Shown in pieces: positions 25,880-34,139 of a DNA stretch of 64,000 nucleotides. Source of the DNA: Ensifer sp. MPMI2T. Its GTDB lineage: Bacteria; Pseudomonadota; Alphaproteobacteria; Rhizobiales; Rhizobiaceae. The DNA lies in the NCBI RefSeq assembly GCF_004827385.1, contig NZ_SRXN01000002.1, positions 124,001-188,000 of the forward strand, written 5' to 3'. The first letter of the stretch is position 1, and each line of letters starts with the position of its first letter. The notes beneath the pieces are model-generated. The model saw only the letters and a program-made list of their open reading frames with translations. It was not told the DNA's origin and did no database searches. Made by a program: the position numbers and the translations under genes.

Positions 25880-25912
25880 TTTCTCCGGTGCGGCCGCACG
25901 GTCCTGCACCCC

Positions 25913-27307
25913 TCAGGGATAGCAATAGGAATCGGAGGAACAGTCGCCGCCTTCCAGCCGAACCTGATGCGGACGATGGCCCTTCGGCCAATCGACGAAG
26001 AAGTTCTCGTCGAAAGAAATCCCGCCATTGTCGCCGACGTCCAGTTTCACCATCCATCCGTCGATGCCGTCCGGATAGAATTGCGGATCGATCGCGCCGT
26101 AGAGCGAGTTGGTGAAATAAACACGCTTGCCGTCGCGGCTGATTTCCACCATCTGCGGTCCGCCATTGAGCGCGCCGTTCGACGCTTTCGGATGCGTCGC
26201 GCGGGAAACGATCCCGCCGATCCTGACGCGGCCGGTCTCTTTCGGCGCGAAGGGATCGGAAACATCATATTGGATCATGTCGCCGGTGCCCCAGCACGAC
26301 ACGTAAAGGAACCGATCGTCCATCGAGAGGTCGATATCGGTCACGAGCGGCGCGACCGCGTTGAAGCCCTTGAGCACGGGCGGCAAGAGGTCCGGGTCGG
26401 CGGGCTCGGCCGGAATTTCGATGACTTTCTTCACCGCCCACTGGTCGCCGTCGCGATACCAGGTCCAGATCGAGGCGGAGAGATCTTTGAGACTGATGAC
26501 GCAGCCGACGAACCCATAGGCCTTGGTGGGATCATGTGCGGGACGCAATTCGAAGACGAGTTGATGCTCCTCGCCGAGATCGATCTCCTGCAGGTGCTTG
26601 CGCTTGTTGAGATCCCAGAAATGCAGCTTGCGCCCGTATTTCGAGCCGAGCAGCACCTCCGGAACAAGGCCGTTTTCAAATGTCTCCGGCGTACCCCACT
26701 CGCTGGTGATCATCGTGTCGTGACCGAGGTGCCACCAAAAATCATAGGCGAGCTTCTGCGGTCCGCGATCCATTTCCCATTGCCCGAGGACGTCGAAGCT
26801 GTCGTGATCGAGCAGGAAGATGCCACCGGGGGCGTTGCCGTCACGGTCGGCGAGCGCGTTGACATAGATGCCCTCCGGTCCGCAATGGGTCGTGTGAAGC
26901 CGGGAATAGTTTGCCTTCTCGGCAATTTCCGCGGGATCGATCACGCGGACGATCTGCGGATTTTTGGGATCCGGCTTGGTGTCGATGATATGAAGCCGCG
27001 ACGACCTCAGTCCCGGCACGACCAGATAGCGGCGCTCGACATGCGGATGCGGCGCATTGGGGCAAAGGCAGGAGGAACAGGCGTTCCAGCCGAAGTGATG
27101 CAGCTCGTCCCCGACATTCGGCATGTCGACCTGCCCGACGATCTGAGAATAGCTCGTCGAGGTCGGATCGACGTCGACCACCGCAATCGCATCCGGTCGC
27201 TGTCGATCCGGATCGAAGGCCGCCACATAGGCGATGGTTTCCTTAGGGGCCTTTGCGGCCATGCGCGGTGATGGATAGAAGGAAGGATCGGGTCGCCACG
27301 TCGCCAT
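25913..27307 (-). CDS. mtoX: SelenBP1/SBP56 family protein, probable methanethiol oxidase
   Basis: A 464-aa protein of the selenium-binding protein family. Characterised bacterial and human members oxidise methanethiol to formaldehyde, H2S and H2O2. Family strings: the Cys/His-rich HHFGWNACSSCLCPNAPH near residue 73, THCGPEGIYVNALAD, WWHLGHDTMITSEWGTPETFE, LSMDDRFLYVSCWGTGDM, and a C-terminal GHRPHQVRLEGGDCSSDSYCYP. No Tat or Sec signal is evident at the N-terminus MATWRPDPSFYPSPR. The start at 27307 has GGGGGAGA upstream. The gene symbol is by family only; enzyme activity is inferred. Confidence 0.85.
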   Translation of the reverse strand: MATWRPDPSFYPSPRMAAKAPKETIAYVAAFDPDRQRPDAIAVVDVDPTSTSYSQIVGQVDMPNVGDELHHFGWNACSSCLCPNAPHPHVERRYLVVPGLRSSRLHIIDTKPDPKNPQIVRVIDPAEIAEKANYSRLHTTHCGPEGIYVNALADRDGNAPGGIFLLDHDSFDVLGQWEMDRGPQKLAYDFWWHLGHDTMITSEWGTPETFENGLVPEVLLGSKYGRKLHFWDLNKRKHLQEIDLGEEHQLVFELRPAHDPTKAYGFVGCVISLKDLSASIWTWYRDGDQWAVKKVIEIPAEPADPDLLPPVLKGFNAVAPLVTDIDLSMDDRFLYVSCWGTGDMIQYDVSDPFAPKETGRVRIGGIVSRATHPKASNGALNGGPQMVEISRDGKRVYFTNSLYGAIDPQFYPDGIDGWMVKLDVGDNGGISFDENFFVDWPKGHRPHQVRLEGGDCSSDSYCYP

Positions 27308-27492
27308 TTCGTTTCTCCCCCAGAGAAGACAATGCGTGGATCCTGATGCAAAGCTTACTACATGTCGCCCAAAAGTGTGCAGCGGTTTTGGGAAAACGAC
27401 ATGCAATAAAGCAGTTTAGTAGATGCGGCAAAAACGCGTCGGAAATGCGGCATCATCGCCTTATTCTGGCGACGACGCGGGCGAGGCAATAG

Positions 27493-27792
27493 ATGGAAGC
27501 ATTCGAGTTCGATGCGGAATTATGGCTCTATCCGGGAAAAGGCGGCTGGCACTTTGTCACGCTGCCAAAGGACATTGCCCTTGAGATCAAGTTTCTGGCC
27601 GAGCCAGGAAAGCGCGGTTGGGGCAGCGAAGCGGTGATCGCATGCACGGGCAAGACCGAATGGACAACCTCGATCTTTCCCGACAAGGCCTCGGGCTCGT
27701 TTCTGCTGCCTGTAAAGGCGGAGGTTCGGCGGCAAGAGAAACTGACTGCCGGCCAGACGATCCGGATTAGGTTAATGCTGGAACGCACCTAG
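27493..27792 (+). CDS. DUF1905 domain protein
   Basis: A 99-aa protein that is essentially one DUF1905 domain: EFDAELWLYPGKGGWHFVTLPKDIALEI at the start, then GWGSEAVIACTGKTEWTTSIFPDK and SGSFLLPVKAEVRRQEKL. It is a small beta-barrel-like fold of unknown function, often linked to YdeI-like proteins. The ATG at 27493 has GAGG seven bases upstream. It is divergent from the SelenBP gene across 185 bp and followed by a repeat element. Confidence 0.85.
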   Translation: MEAFEFDAELWLYPGKGGWHFVTLPKDIALEIKFLAEPGKRGWGSEAVIACTGKTEWTTSIFPDKASGSFLLPVKAEVRRQEKLTAGQTIRIRLMLERT

Positions 27793-27814
27793 ATCGACGT
27801 TGAGCCGAATCGCC

Positions 27815-27938
27815 GCCCCTCACCCTAACCCTCTCCCCGCAGGCGGGGAGAGGGGACTTGGGCCGCAGAGCGTCGCCGCGAGTCCCCTTCGCCCCGCTTG
27901 CGGGGAGAAGGTGGCCGGCAGGCCGGATGAGGGGCGCC
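27815..27938. repeat. Dispersed palindromic intergenic repeat (CCCTCACCC...GGATGAGGG type)
   Basis: CCCCTCACCCTAACCCTCTC followed by CCGCAGGCGGGGAGAGGG forms one hairpin, and CCCCGCTTGCGGGGAGAAGG with GGCCGGCAGGCCGGATGAGGGG forms a second. The outer ends are inverted relative to each other. This architecture is common between genes in rhizobia and other alphaproteobacteria. It lies between the convergent DUF1905 and phnF genes. Confidence 0.75.
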
Positions 27939-27984
27939 CCAAGGGGATTAAGTCGCTCCGCCGGTTCGACGCGAAGGTTCTCGC

Positions 27985-28722
27985 CTACGTCTCGATCCTC
28001 AGTTTCATCCGGTCGGCGGCAAAGCGCGTGCGCGAAAATTCAACCGGCCTGCCGTCAAGATCGGCGTTCACCGATTGCGCCTCCATCACGATCGCACCGG
28101 GCGATAGCCTCAACAGCGAAAGCTCGTCTGCATCGGCATGCCGCGCGACGAGTTCGGTCGAAACGCGAACATAGTCGTCGAGCCCGTGCGCAGCAAAAGC
28201 CTTGGTAACGGAGCCGAGGCGGGAATATTCCTCTGCCATCCTCGGAAAGCAGTCGGCAGGGTAATAGCTGACCGACGTGGACAGAGGCCGGCCGTCGCCG
28301 CTGCTTACCGTCCTGAGTTCTATAAGCAGGGAGCCGGGCGAAACGGCAAGGGCGGACGCGACCTCGCCGCTCGCCGGCACTTCCGCATGGCTAAGCAGTC
28401 GGGTGGCGATGTCCTTCACCTGCCGGCCGAGCCCTTGCGAAAAACGGGTGCGCCGCGAGATCGGATAACTGACGCGATCCTTGCGCTCGATCATGGTGCC
28501 CCGTCCCTGCACGGCGCGGACGAGCCCCTCCTCCGCAAGCGCGGCTAGCGCGCTGCGCACCGTATGTCGGTTGACACCGAACTCCTGCGCCAGCGCCGTT
28601 TCCGGCGGCACCATGCCGGTCGCGTCATAATCGCCGTTGCTGATCGAAAGCCGGATGCGGTCGGCGATCTGCCGCCAGAGCGCCACTCCGGTCTGCCGTT
28701 CGACGATTTTCTTCAACGCCAC
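27985..28722 (-). CDS. phnF: GntR/HutC-family regulator of phosphonate metabolism
   Basis: A 245-aa regulator. The winged HTH is at about 10-75 (LWRQIADRIRLSISNGDYDATGMVPPETALAQEFGVNRHTVRSAL), followed by a UTRA ligand-binding domain (about 95-240) with RLLSHAEVPASGEVA and the late YSRTRFAADRMKLRIE-type motif. It is divergent from phnG, the classic phnF place, and probably represses the phn operon through the palindrome at 28816-28833. The ligand is unknown. Confidence 0.93.
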   Translation of the reverse strand: MALKKIVERQTGVALWRQIADRIRLSISNGDYDATGMVPPETALAQEFGVNRHTVRSALAALAEEGLVRAVQGRGTMIERKDRVSYPISRRTRFSQGLGRQVKDIATRLLSHAEVPASGEVASALAVSPGSLLIELRTVSSGDGRPLSTSVSYYPADCFPRMAEEYSRLGSVTKAFAAHGLDDYVRVSTELVARHADADELSLLRLSPGAIVMEAQSVNADLDGRPVEFSRTRFAADRMKLRIET

Positions 28723-28762
28723 TTTCTTCGCCTCATTACTCCGCCCCCAATTTCTCCGCCAA

Positions 28763-28780
28763 ATGTCACAAGCCTGTCAT
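28763..28780 (+). promoter_or_regulatory. Pho box (PhoB site) upstream of phnG
   Basis: ATGTCAC-AAGC-CTGTCAT: two 7-bp repeats 11 bp apart, close to the rhizobial Pho box CTGTCAT-N4-CTGTCAT. It lies 68-85 bp upstream of the phnG start and between phnF and phnG. It implies induction by phosphate starvation. Confidence 0.75.
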
Positions 28781-28815
28781 TTGCGGAGGCTAAGGAAAGG
28801 TATAAGATGTATAGT

Positions 28816-28833
28816 TGTCTAGATCAATAGACA
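28816..28833. promoter_or_regulatory. Candidate PhnF operator
   Basis: Perfect 6-bp inverted repeat TGTCTA-N6-TAGACA. The overlapping AGTTGTCTAGATCAAT resembles HutC/DasR-type GntR sites. It lies between the Pho box and the phnG ribosome-binding site, a good position for repression. Confidence 0.6.
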
Positions 28834-28847
28834 TTTTGGAGTGAACG

Positions 28848-29318
28848 ATGGACGCAATCCAGGAACAGTCGCTGCCGGAGGCCGCCGCCCAACGCCGGGA
28901 AGGCATGCGGCTTCTCGCCCGCGCCACGCTCGCAGAATTTTCCACGGTCTGGGAGGCAATCGCTGACAAACCGGACGTCGCGCCGGTCCGCGGTCCGGAA
29001 ACCGGTCTCGTCATGGTGCGGGGCCGGATCGGCGGCGGAGGCGACGCCTTCAATCTCGGCGAGGCAACTGTTTCGCGCGCCACGGTCAGGCTCGCCAGTG
29101 GCGAGATCGGCCATGGCCAGATGCTCGGCACCGACAAGGAACGCGCACGCTTTGCCGCGATCTTCGATGCGCTCTTCCAAACCGAAAAGCATCGCCCGGC
29201 AGTCGAGGCGCTGCACCGGCTGATTGCCGCCCGCATCGATCATGAAGACCGTCGCAAAGCGGAAGAGACCGCTGCGACCCGCGTCGATTTCTTCACCATG
29301 GTCCGGGGAGACGACTGA
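28848..29318 (+). CDS. phnG: C-P lyase core subunit PhnG
   Basis: A 156-aa subunit of the C-P lyase core complex (PhnGHIJ) that couples phosphonates to ATP. PhnG strings: QRREGMRLLARATLAEFSTVWE, PETGLVMVRGRIGGGGDAFNLGEATVSRATVRL and GHGQMLGTDKERARFAAIFDAL. GGAG lies seven bases before the ATG. The stop and the phnH start share a base (TGATG). It is the first gene of phnGHIJKL plus a hexapeptide transferase. Confidence 0.95.
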   Translation: MDAIQEQSLPEAAAQRREGMRLLARATLAEFSTVWEAIADKPDVAPVRGPETGLVMVRGRIGGGGDAFNLGEATVSRATVRLASGEIGHGQMLGTDKERARFAAIFDALFQTEKHRPAVEALHRLIAARIDHEDRRKAEETAATRVDFFTMVRGDD

Positions 29319-29926
29319 TGGCCGCACAATCGCAAATCTACGCCGGCGCTTTCGCCGATCCGGTTTTCCAGGCGCAATCCGTGTTTCGCGCACTGATGGA
29401 TGGCTTTGCTCGTCCAGGTACCGTCACCAGCCTCGCGGCAACTGCCTCGCCGCCCTCGCCCCTCGGCAAGGCAAGCGGCGCCGTCGCACTGACCCTATGC
29501 GACCACGATACCCCCGTCTGGCTTTCCCCAGCGCTCACAAAGTCCGCAGTGCCGCAATGGATCGCCTTCCACCCCGGCGCGCCGGTGACTGAAACGAAGG
29601 ACGATGCCCGCTTCGCCTTCATCGAGAGGGGCGGCGCCGTGCCGAGTTTCGATCAGTTCGCGCTCGGCACGCAGGAATATCCCGACCGTTCGACGACGCT
29701 GGTAATCGAGGTCGAGGCGCTGACCGGAGGCTTGCCGCTCATCGCGAAAGGCCCCGGAATTAAGGGCGAAACGATCGTCGCACCCCAAGGCCTTCCCGAT
29801 CCCTTCCTCGCTTTCTGGACTGACAACAGGGCGATCTTCCCGCGCGGCATCGATCTCATCCTGACGGCGGGCGACGCGGTGCTCTGTCTGCCGCGCACGA
29901 CCAAACTCTTCGCCAGGGAGGCGTAA
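29318..29926 (+). CDS. phnH: C-P lyase core subunit PhnH
   Basis: A 202-aa PhnH, a PLP-transferase-like fold without PLP that binds in the core complex. Matching strings: YAGAFADPVFQAQSVFRALMDGFARPGTV, TLCDHDTPVWLS, FAFIERGGAVPSFDQFALGTQEYPDRSTTLVIEVEAL and GPGIKGE. It is translationally coupled to phnG and 2 bp before phnI. Confidence 0.95.
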   Translation: MAAQSQIYAGAFADPVFQAQSVFRALMDGFARPGTVTSLAATASPPSPLGKASGAVALTLCDHDTPVWLSPALTKSAVPQWIAFHPGAPVTETKDDARFAFIERGGAVPSFDQFALGTQEYPDRSTTLVIEVEALTGGLPLIAKGPGIKGETIVAPQGLPDPFLAFWTDNRAIFPRGIDLILTAGDAVLCLPRTTKLFAREA

Positions 29927-29928
29927 TC

Positions 29929-31035
29929 ATGTACGTAGCCGTCAAGGGCGGGGAAGCCGCCATTGCGAACGCCCATCGCCTGCTCGCCGACCGCCGCCGC
30001 GGCGACCGTTCGCTGCCCTCGATCACCATCGAGCAGGTCGTCGAACAGCTCGGACTCGCCGTCGATCGCGTGATGGCCGAGGCCTCGCTTTATGACCGCT
30101 CGCTCGCGGCGCTCGCCGTGCGTCAGGCCCGCGGCGACATGATCGAGGCGATCTTCATCCTGCGCGCCTACCGCACGACACTGCCGCGCTTCGGCTATTC
30201 CGATCCGGTCGACACGGCGAACATGAAGGTCGAGCGCCGCATCTCCGCAACCTACAAGGACCTGCCCGGCGGCCAGCTCCTTGGCCCCACGTTCGACTAC
30301 ACCCACCGCCTGCTCGACCCTTCGCTGATCGCTGACGAGGCGGTCGCGGAGCCGGCGGCCAAGGAACCCGGCGAACACGTCATGCGTGTTTCCGACATTC
30401 TCGATGGCGAAGGCCTCATCGAGGGCGACGGCCGGATGCCGGAAGGCCACGTGATGGGCGACCTCACGCGCGAGCCGATGGAATTCCCGATGGCCCGCGA
30501 CCTTCGCCTGCAGGCGCTTGCCCGCGGCGACGAAGGCTTTCTGCTGGCGCTCGCCTACTCCACCCAGCGCGGCTACGGCCGCACCCATCCCTTCGTCGGC
30601 GAAGTCCGGATCGGAGAGGTCGAGGTCGAACTCGACCTGCCGGAGCTCGGTTTCGCCGTGTCGCTTGGCACAATCCGCATCACTGAGTGCCAGATGGTTA
30701 ACCAGTTCAACGGCTCGGCCAAGCAGCCGCCGCAGTTCACCCGCGGTTACGGCCTCGTCTTCGGCCAGAGCGAGCGCAAGGCCCTGTCGATGTCGCTCGT
30801 CGATCGCGCGCTCAGGACCGACGAGTTCAGCGAGGACATCGTCGCTCCCGCCCAGGACCAGGAATTCGTCATCTCGCATGCCGACAACGTCCAGGCGACC
30901 GGCTTCGTCGAGCATCTGAAGCTGCCGCACTATGTCGACTTCCAGGCGGAGCTCGACCTGGTGCGGCGCATGCGCCGGGAGTACGAGGCCGCCCGTACAG
31001 GCGGCGAGGACGGCATGAAGGAGGCCGCCGAATGA
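29929..31035 (+). CDS. phnI: C-P lyase core subunit PhnI
   Basis: A 368-aa PhnI, which with PhnGHJL forms ribose-1-(alkylphosphonate) triphosphate from ATP by displacing adenine. Typical strings: MYVAVKGGEAAIANAHRLLA, EQVVEQLGLAVDRVMAEASLYD, DKEGLIEGDGRMPEGHVMGDLTREP-like text, and the late LPHYVDFQAELDLVRRMRREYE. The 3' end overlaps phnJ by 4 bp (ATGA). Confidence 0.96.
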   Translation: MYVAVKGGEAAIANAHRLLADRRRGDRSLPSITIEQVVEQLGLAVDRVMAEASLYDRSLAALAVRQARGDMIEAIFILRAYRTTLPRFGYSDPVDTANMKVERRISATYKDLPGGQLLGPTFDYTHRLLDPSLIADEAVAEPAAKEPGEHVMRVSDILDGEGLIEGDGRMPEGHVMGDLTREPMEFPMARDLRLQALARGDEGFLLALAYSTQRGYGRTHPFVGEVRIGEVEVELDLPELGFAVSLGTIRITECQMVNQFNGSAKQPPQFTRGYGLVFGQSERKALSMSLVDRALRTDEFSEDIVAPAQDQEFVISHADNVQATGFVEHLKLPHYVDFQAELDLVRRMRREYEAARTGGEDGMKEAAE

Positions 31036-31925
31036 ACGACCTTGCCACCTACAACTTCGCCTATCTCGACGAACAAACGAAGCGGATGATCCGTCGGGCG
31101 ATCCTCAAAGCCATCGCCATTCCCGGTTACCAGGTGCCCTTCGCCTCTCGCGAGATGCCGATGCCCTATGGCTGGGGCACCGGAGGCGTGCAGGTGACCG
31201 CCTCGATCCTTGGACCGGACGACGTGCTCAAGGTCATCGACCAGGGTGCCGACGACACCACGAATGCCGTCTCGATCCGCGCCTTCTTCCAGAAGGTCGC
31301 CGATGTCGCCGTCACCACGAAGACGAAGGAAGCGACGATCATCCAGACACGCCACCGCATTCCGGAGGAGACGCTGAAGGAGGGCCAGACGCTCGTCTAT
31401 CAGGTCCCGATCCCCGAGCCCCTGCGCTTCCTCGAGCCACGCGAGACCGAGACGCGCAAGATGCATGCGTTGGAAGAATACGGCCTCATGCATGTGAAGC
31501 TCTACGAGGACATCGCCCGCAACGGCCATATCGCGACGACCTACGCCTATCCGGTGAAGGTCGAGGGCCGCTATGTCATGGATCCTTCCCCGACACCGAA
31601 GTTCGACAATCCGAAGATGCACATGTCGGAGGCCCTGCAGCTCTTCGGCGCCGGCCGCGAAAAGCGCATCTATGCGGTGCCGCCCTATACCGAGGTGGTC
31701 AGCCTCGATTTCGAGGACCACCCGTTCGAGATCCAGAAGTTCGACAAGCCCTGCGCGCTCTGCGGCGCCAAGAATGTGTATCTCGACGAAGTGGTGCTCG
31801 ACGACAAGGGCGGACGCATGTTCGTCTGCTCAGATACCGACCATTGTGAGGACCGGCGCGCGCACGGCCATGCCGGCCACATGCTCGCCCGCCCAACGCC
31901 AGAAAGCCAGGAGGCCGCAGAATGA
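31032..31925 (+). CDS. phnJ: C-P lyase, radical-SAM catalytic subunit PhnJ
   Basis: Cleaves the C-P bond, giving the hydrocarbon and 5-phosphoribosyl 1,2-cyclic phosphate. The 297-aa protein keeps all four key cysteines at the numbers used in E. coli: Cys241 and Cys244 (CALC), Cys266 (FVCSD) and Cys272 (DHCED), covering the 4Fe-4S ligands and the catalytic thiyl Cys. The N-terminus NDLATYNFAYLDEQTKRMIRRAILKA is typical. ATGA overlaps join it to phnI and phnK. Confidence 0.97.
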   Translation: MNDLATYNFAYLDEQTKRMIRRAILKAIAIPGYQVPFASREMPMPYGWGTGGVQVTASILGPDDVLKVIDQGADDTTNAVSIRAFFQKVADVAVTTKTKEATIIQTRHRIPEETLKEGQTLVYQVPIPEPLRFLEPRETETRKMHALEEYGLMHVKLYEDIARNGHIATTYAYPVKVEGRYVMDPSPTPKFDNPKMHMSEALQLFGAGREKRIYAVPPYTEVVSLDFEDHPFEIQKFDKPCALCGAKNVYLDEVVLDDKGGRMFVCSDTDHCEDRRAHGHAGHMLARPTPESQEAAE

Positions 31926-32698
31926 GCGCCGTTCCGCTTCTCAAAGTCAACGACGTCTCGAAGTTCTACGGCAGCCGTATCGGATGCCGGAACGTCTCCT
32001 TCGAGCTCTATACGGGCGAAGTGCTGGCGATCGTCGGCGAATCCGGCTCCGGCAAGACGACGCTTCTGTCCTGCCTCTCGACTCGGCTGATGCCGACCTC
32101 GGGCATCGTCGAGTACCACATGCGCGACGGGCAGTACCGCGATCTCGCCCGCATGGGCGAGGCCGAGCGGCGCTTCCTTATGCGCACCGACTGGGGCTTC
32201 GTTCACCAGAATCCGGCGGACGGATTAAGAATGACGGTTTCGGCCGGCGCCAATGTCGGCGAGCGGCTAATGGGAGTCGGCGACCGCCACTATGGCAACA
32301 TCCGCGCGACGGCAAAAGACTGGCTCACACGCGTCGAAGTCGACGACGACCGGATCGACGACCAGCCGCGCGCCTTTTCCGGCGGCATGCGCCAGCGCCT
32401 GCAGATCGCCCGCAATCTCGTGACCTCCCCTCGCCTCGTCTTCATGGACGAGCCGACCGGCGGCCTTGACGTTTCGGTGCAGGCCCGCCTGCTCGACCTC
32501 GTGCGCGGGCTTGTCCACGACCTCGGACTGGCAGCAATTATCGTCACCCACGACCTCGCCGTGGCGCGGCTGCTTTCGCACCGGATGATGGTGATGAAGG
32601 ATGGGGCCGTTATCGAACAGGGCCTGACGGACCGCGTGCTCGATGACCCGCGCGAGCCCTATACCCAGCTTCTCGTTTCTTCGATTTTGCAGGTCTGA
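31922..32698 (+). CDS. phnK: C-P lyase-associated ABC ATPase PhnK
   Basis: A 258-aa ABC-type ATPase that binds the C-P lyase core rather than a membrane permease. It has Walker A GESGSGKTT, the signature FSGGMRQRLQIARNL, Walker B RLVFMDEPTGGLDVS and the H-loop VTHDLAVAR. The N-terminal PLLKVNDVSKFYGSRIGCRNVSFELY is PhnK-like. It overlaps phnJ by 4 bp; a 63-bp gap precedes phnL. Confidence 0.95.
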   Translation: MSAVPLLKVNDVSKFYGSRIGCRNVSFELYTGEVLAIVGESGSGKTTLLSCLSTRLMPTSGIVEYHMRDGQYRDLARMGEAERRFLMRTDWGFVHQNPADGLRMTVSAGANVGERLMGVGDRHYGNIRATAKDWLTRVEVDDDRIDDQPRAFSGGMRQRLQIARNLVTSPRLVFMDEPTGGLDVSVQARLLDLVRGLVHDLGLAAIIVTHDLAVARLLSHRMMVMKDGAVIEQGLTDRVLDDPREPYTQLLVSSILQV

Positions 32699-32761
32699 CG
32701 ATGATCCCGAAAATGGAACCAGGTCTTCGTGAAAGATCATGCGCAAAGGAAAGTAAAAGTC

Positions 32762-33469
32762 ATGGCTACTCCACTCGTTGTTTCAGAAGTCGCCAAGAGC
32801 TTCACCATGCACTTGCGCGACGGTGTCCGCCTGCCGGTGGTCGCCAATGTCTCCTTCTCGGTGAAGGCCGGCGAATGCGTCGTGCTGGGCGGCCCCTCCG
32901 GCGTCGGCAAGAGCTCGATCCTCAAGATGCTCTACGGCAATTACGGCGTCGACGAAGGCCAGATCCTGATGGAGCATGACGGCCGGTTGGTAAACCTTAC
33001 GACGGCAGAGCCGCGCATGGTGCTCGAAGTGCGGCGCACGACGCTCGGCTATGTCAGCCAGTTCCTGCGCGTGGTGCCGCGCGTCTCCGCCCTCGACATC
33101 GTCGCCGAGCCCCTGCAGGCACGCGGGGTCGCGGCCGGTGAAGCGCGGGAGCGGGCGGCGGAACTGCTCTCGAAGCTCAACCTGCCGAAGGAACTCTGGG
33201 CCTTGCCGCCAGCCACCTTCTCCGGCGGCGAGCAGCAGCGGGTCAACATCGCCCGCGGCTTCATCACCGACCACAGGATCCTGCTGCTCGACGAACCGAC
33301 CGCCTCGCTCGATGCGAAGAACCGCGCCGTCGTCGTCGAGATGATCGCCGAGAAGAAGGCGGAAGGCACGGCGCTGGTCGGCATTTTCCACGACGAGGAA
33401 GTACGCGACGCGGTTGCCGACCGCATCATCGACGTCTCCGAATTCTCGCCAAGGAAGCAGGCGGCATGA
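32762..33469 (+). CDS. phnL: C-P lyase-associated ABC ATPase PhnL
   Basis: A 235-aa ABC ATPase of the C-P lyase system, with Walker [11 protein letters not shown], the signature [15 protein letters not shown], Walker [16 protein letters not shown] and a final [17 protein letters not shown]. The ATG at 32762 has AAGGAAAG about nine bases upstream; an upstream in-frame start at 32729 is less likely. The ATGA overlap with the next gene shows coupling. Confidence 0.95.
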   Translation: MATPLVVSEVAKSFTMHLRDGVRLPVVANVSFSVKAGECVVLGGPSGVGKSSILKMLYGNYGVDEGQILMEHDGRLVNLTTAEPRMVLEVRRTTLGYVSQFLRVVPRVSALDIVAEPLQARGVAAGEARERAAELLSKLNLPKELWALPPATFSGGEQQRVNIARGFITDHRILLLDEPTASLDAKNRAVVVEMIAEKKAEGTALVGIFHDEEVRDAVADRIIDVSEFSPRKQAA

Positions 33470-34080
33470 GTCAGAAACTCGGGATCGAACCCTTCATCCA
33501 CCCGAGCGCGAGCGTCGTGAATTCGACGCTCGGTCGCTACACGGAAGTCCAGGAGCGCTCGCGTCTCGACGAGGTCGACTTCGGAGACTATTCCTACATC
33601 ATGCAGGACGGCTCGATCTGGTGCGCAACGATTGGCAAGTTCGTCAACATCGCCGCCTCGGTGCGCATCAATGCCACCAACCATCCGACCTGGCGCGCGA
33701 CGCTGCACCATTTCACCTATCGCGCGCCGATGTATTGGGACGACGCGGAGGTCGACCACGACCTCTTTGCTTGGCGTCGGCAGAACCGGGTGACGATCGG
33801 CCATGATGTCTGGATCGGCCATGGCGCGACGATCCTGCCGGGGGTTACCGTCGGCAACGGCGCGGTGATCGGCGCCGGTGCCGTGGTCTCAAGGGACGTC
33901 GCCCCTTACACGATCGTCGGCGGCGTCCCGGCAAAACTCATCCGCGAGCGATTTACGGCCGAGATCGGCCGAGGCATGGATCGGCTCGCCTGGTGGGATT
34001 GGGAGCACGCAAAGCTACGGCGCGCGCTCGACGATTTCCGCCATCTGACCGCCGAGGAATTCCTCGTCCGCTACAGTTGA
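33466..34080 (+). CDS. Phosphonate-cluster hexapeptide-repeat acetyltransferase
   Basis: A 204-aa left-handed beta-helix transferase (xenobiotic/chloramphenicol acetyltransferase-like), of the type often fused to or next to phn genes. Hexapeptide turns are seen from [18 protein letters not shown] to [33 protein letters not shown]. The catalytic-type His is in INATNHPT, followed by [15 protein letters not shown]. It may acetylate an aminophosphonate, like PhnO, but this is an inference from context. It is the last gene of the operon. Confidence 0.9.
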   Translation: MSQKLGIEPFIHPSASVVNSTLGRYTEVQERSRLDEVDFGDYSYIMQDGSIWCATIGKFVNIAASVRINATNHPTWRATLHHFTYRAPMYWDDAEVDHDLFAWRRQNRVTIGHDVWIGHGATILPGVTVGNGAVIGAGAVVSRDVAPYTIVGGVPAKLIRERFTAEIGRGMDRLAWWDWEHAKLRRALDDFRHLTAEEFLVRYS

Positions 34081-34139
34081 ACGTTTCCAGAAAATTGGAG
34101 CGGACACGGGCCGCAAACCGTATGCACCTTATCCCCGCT

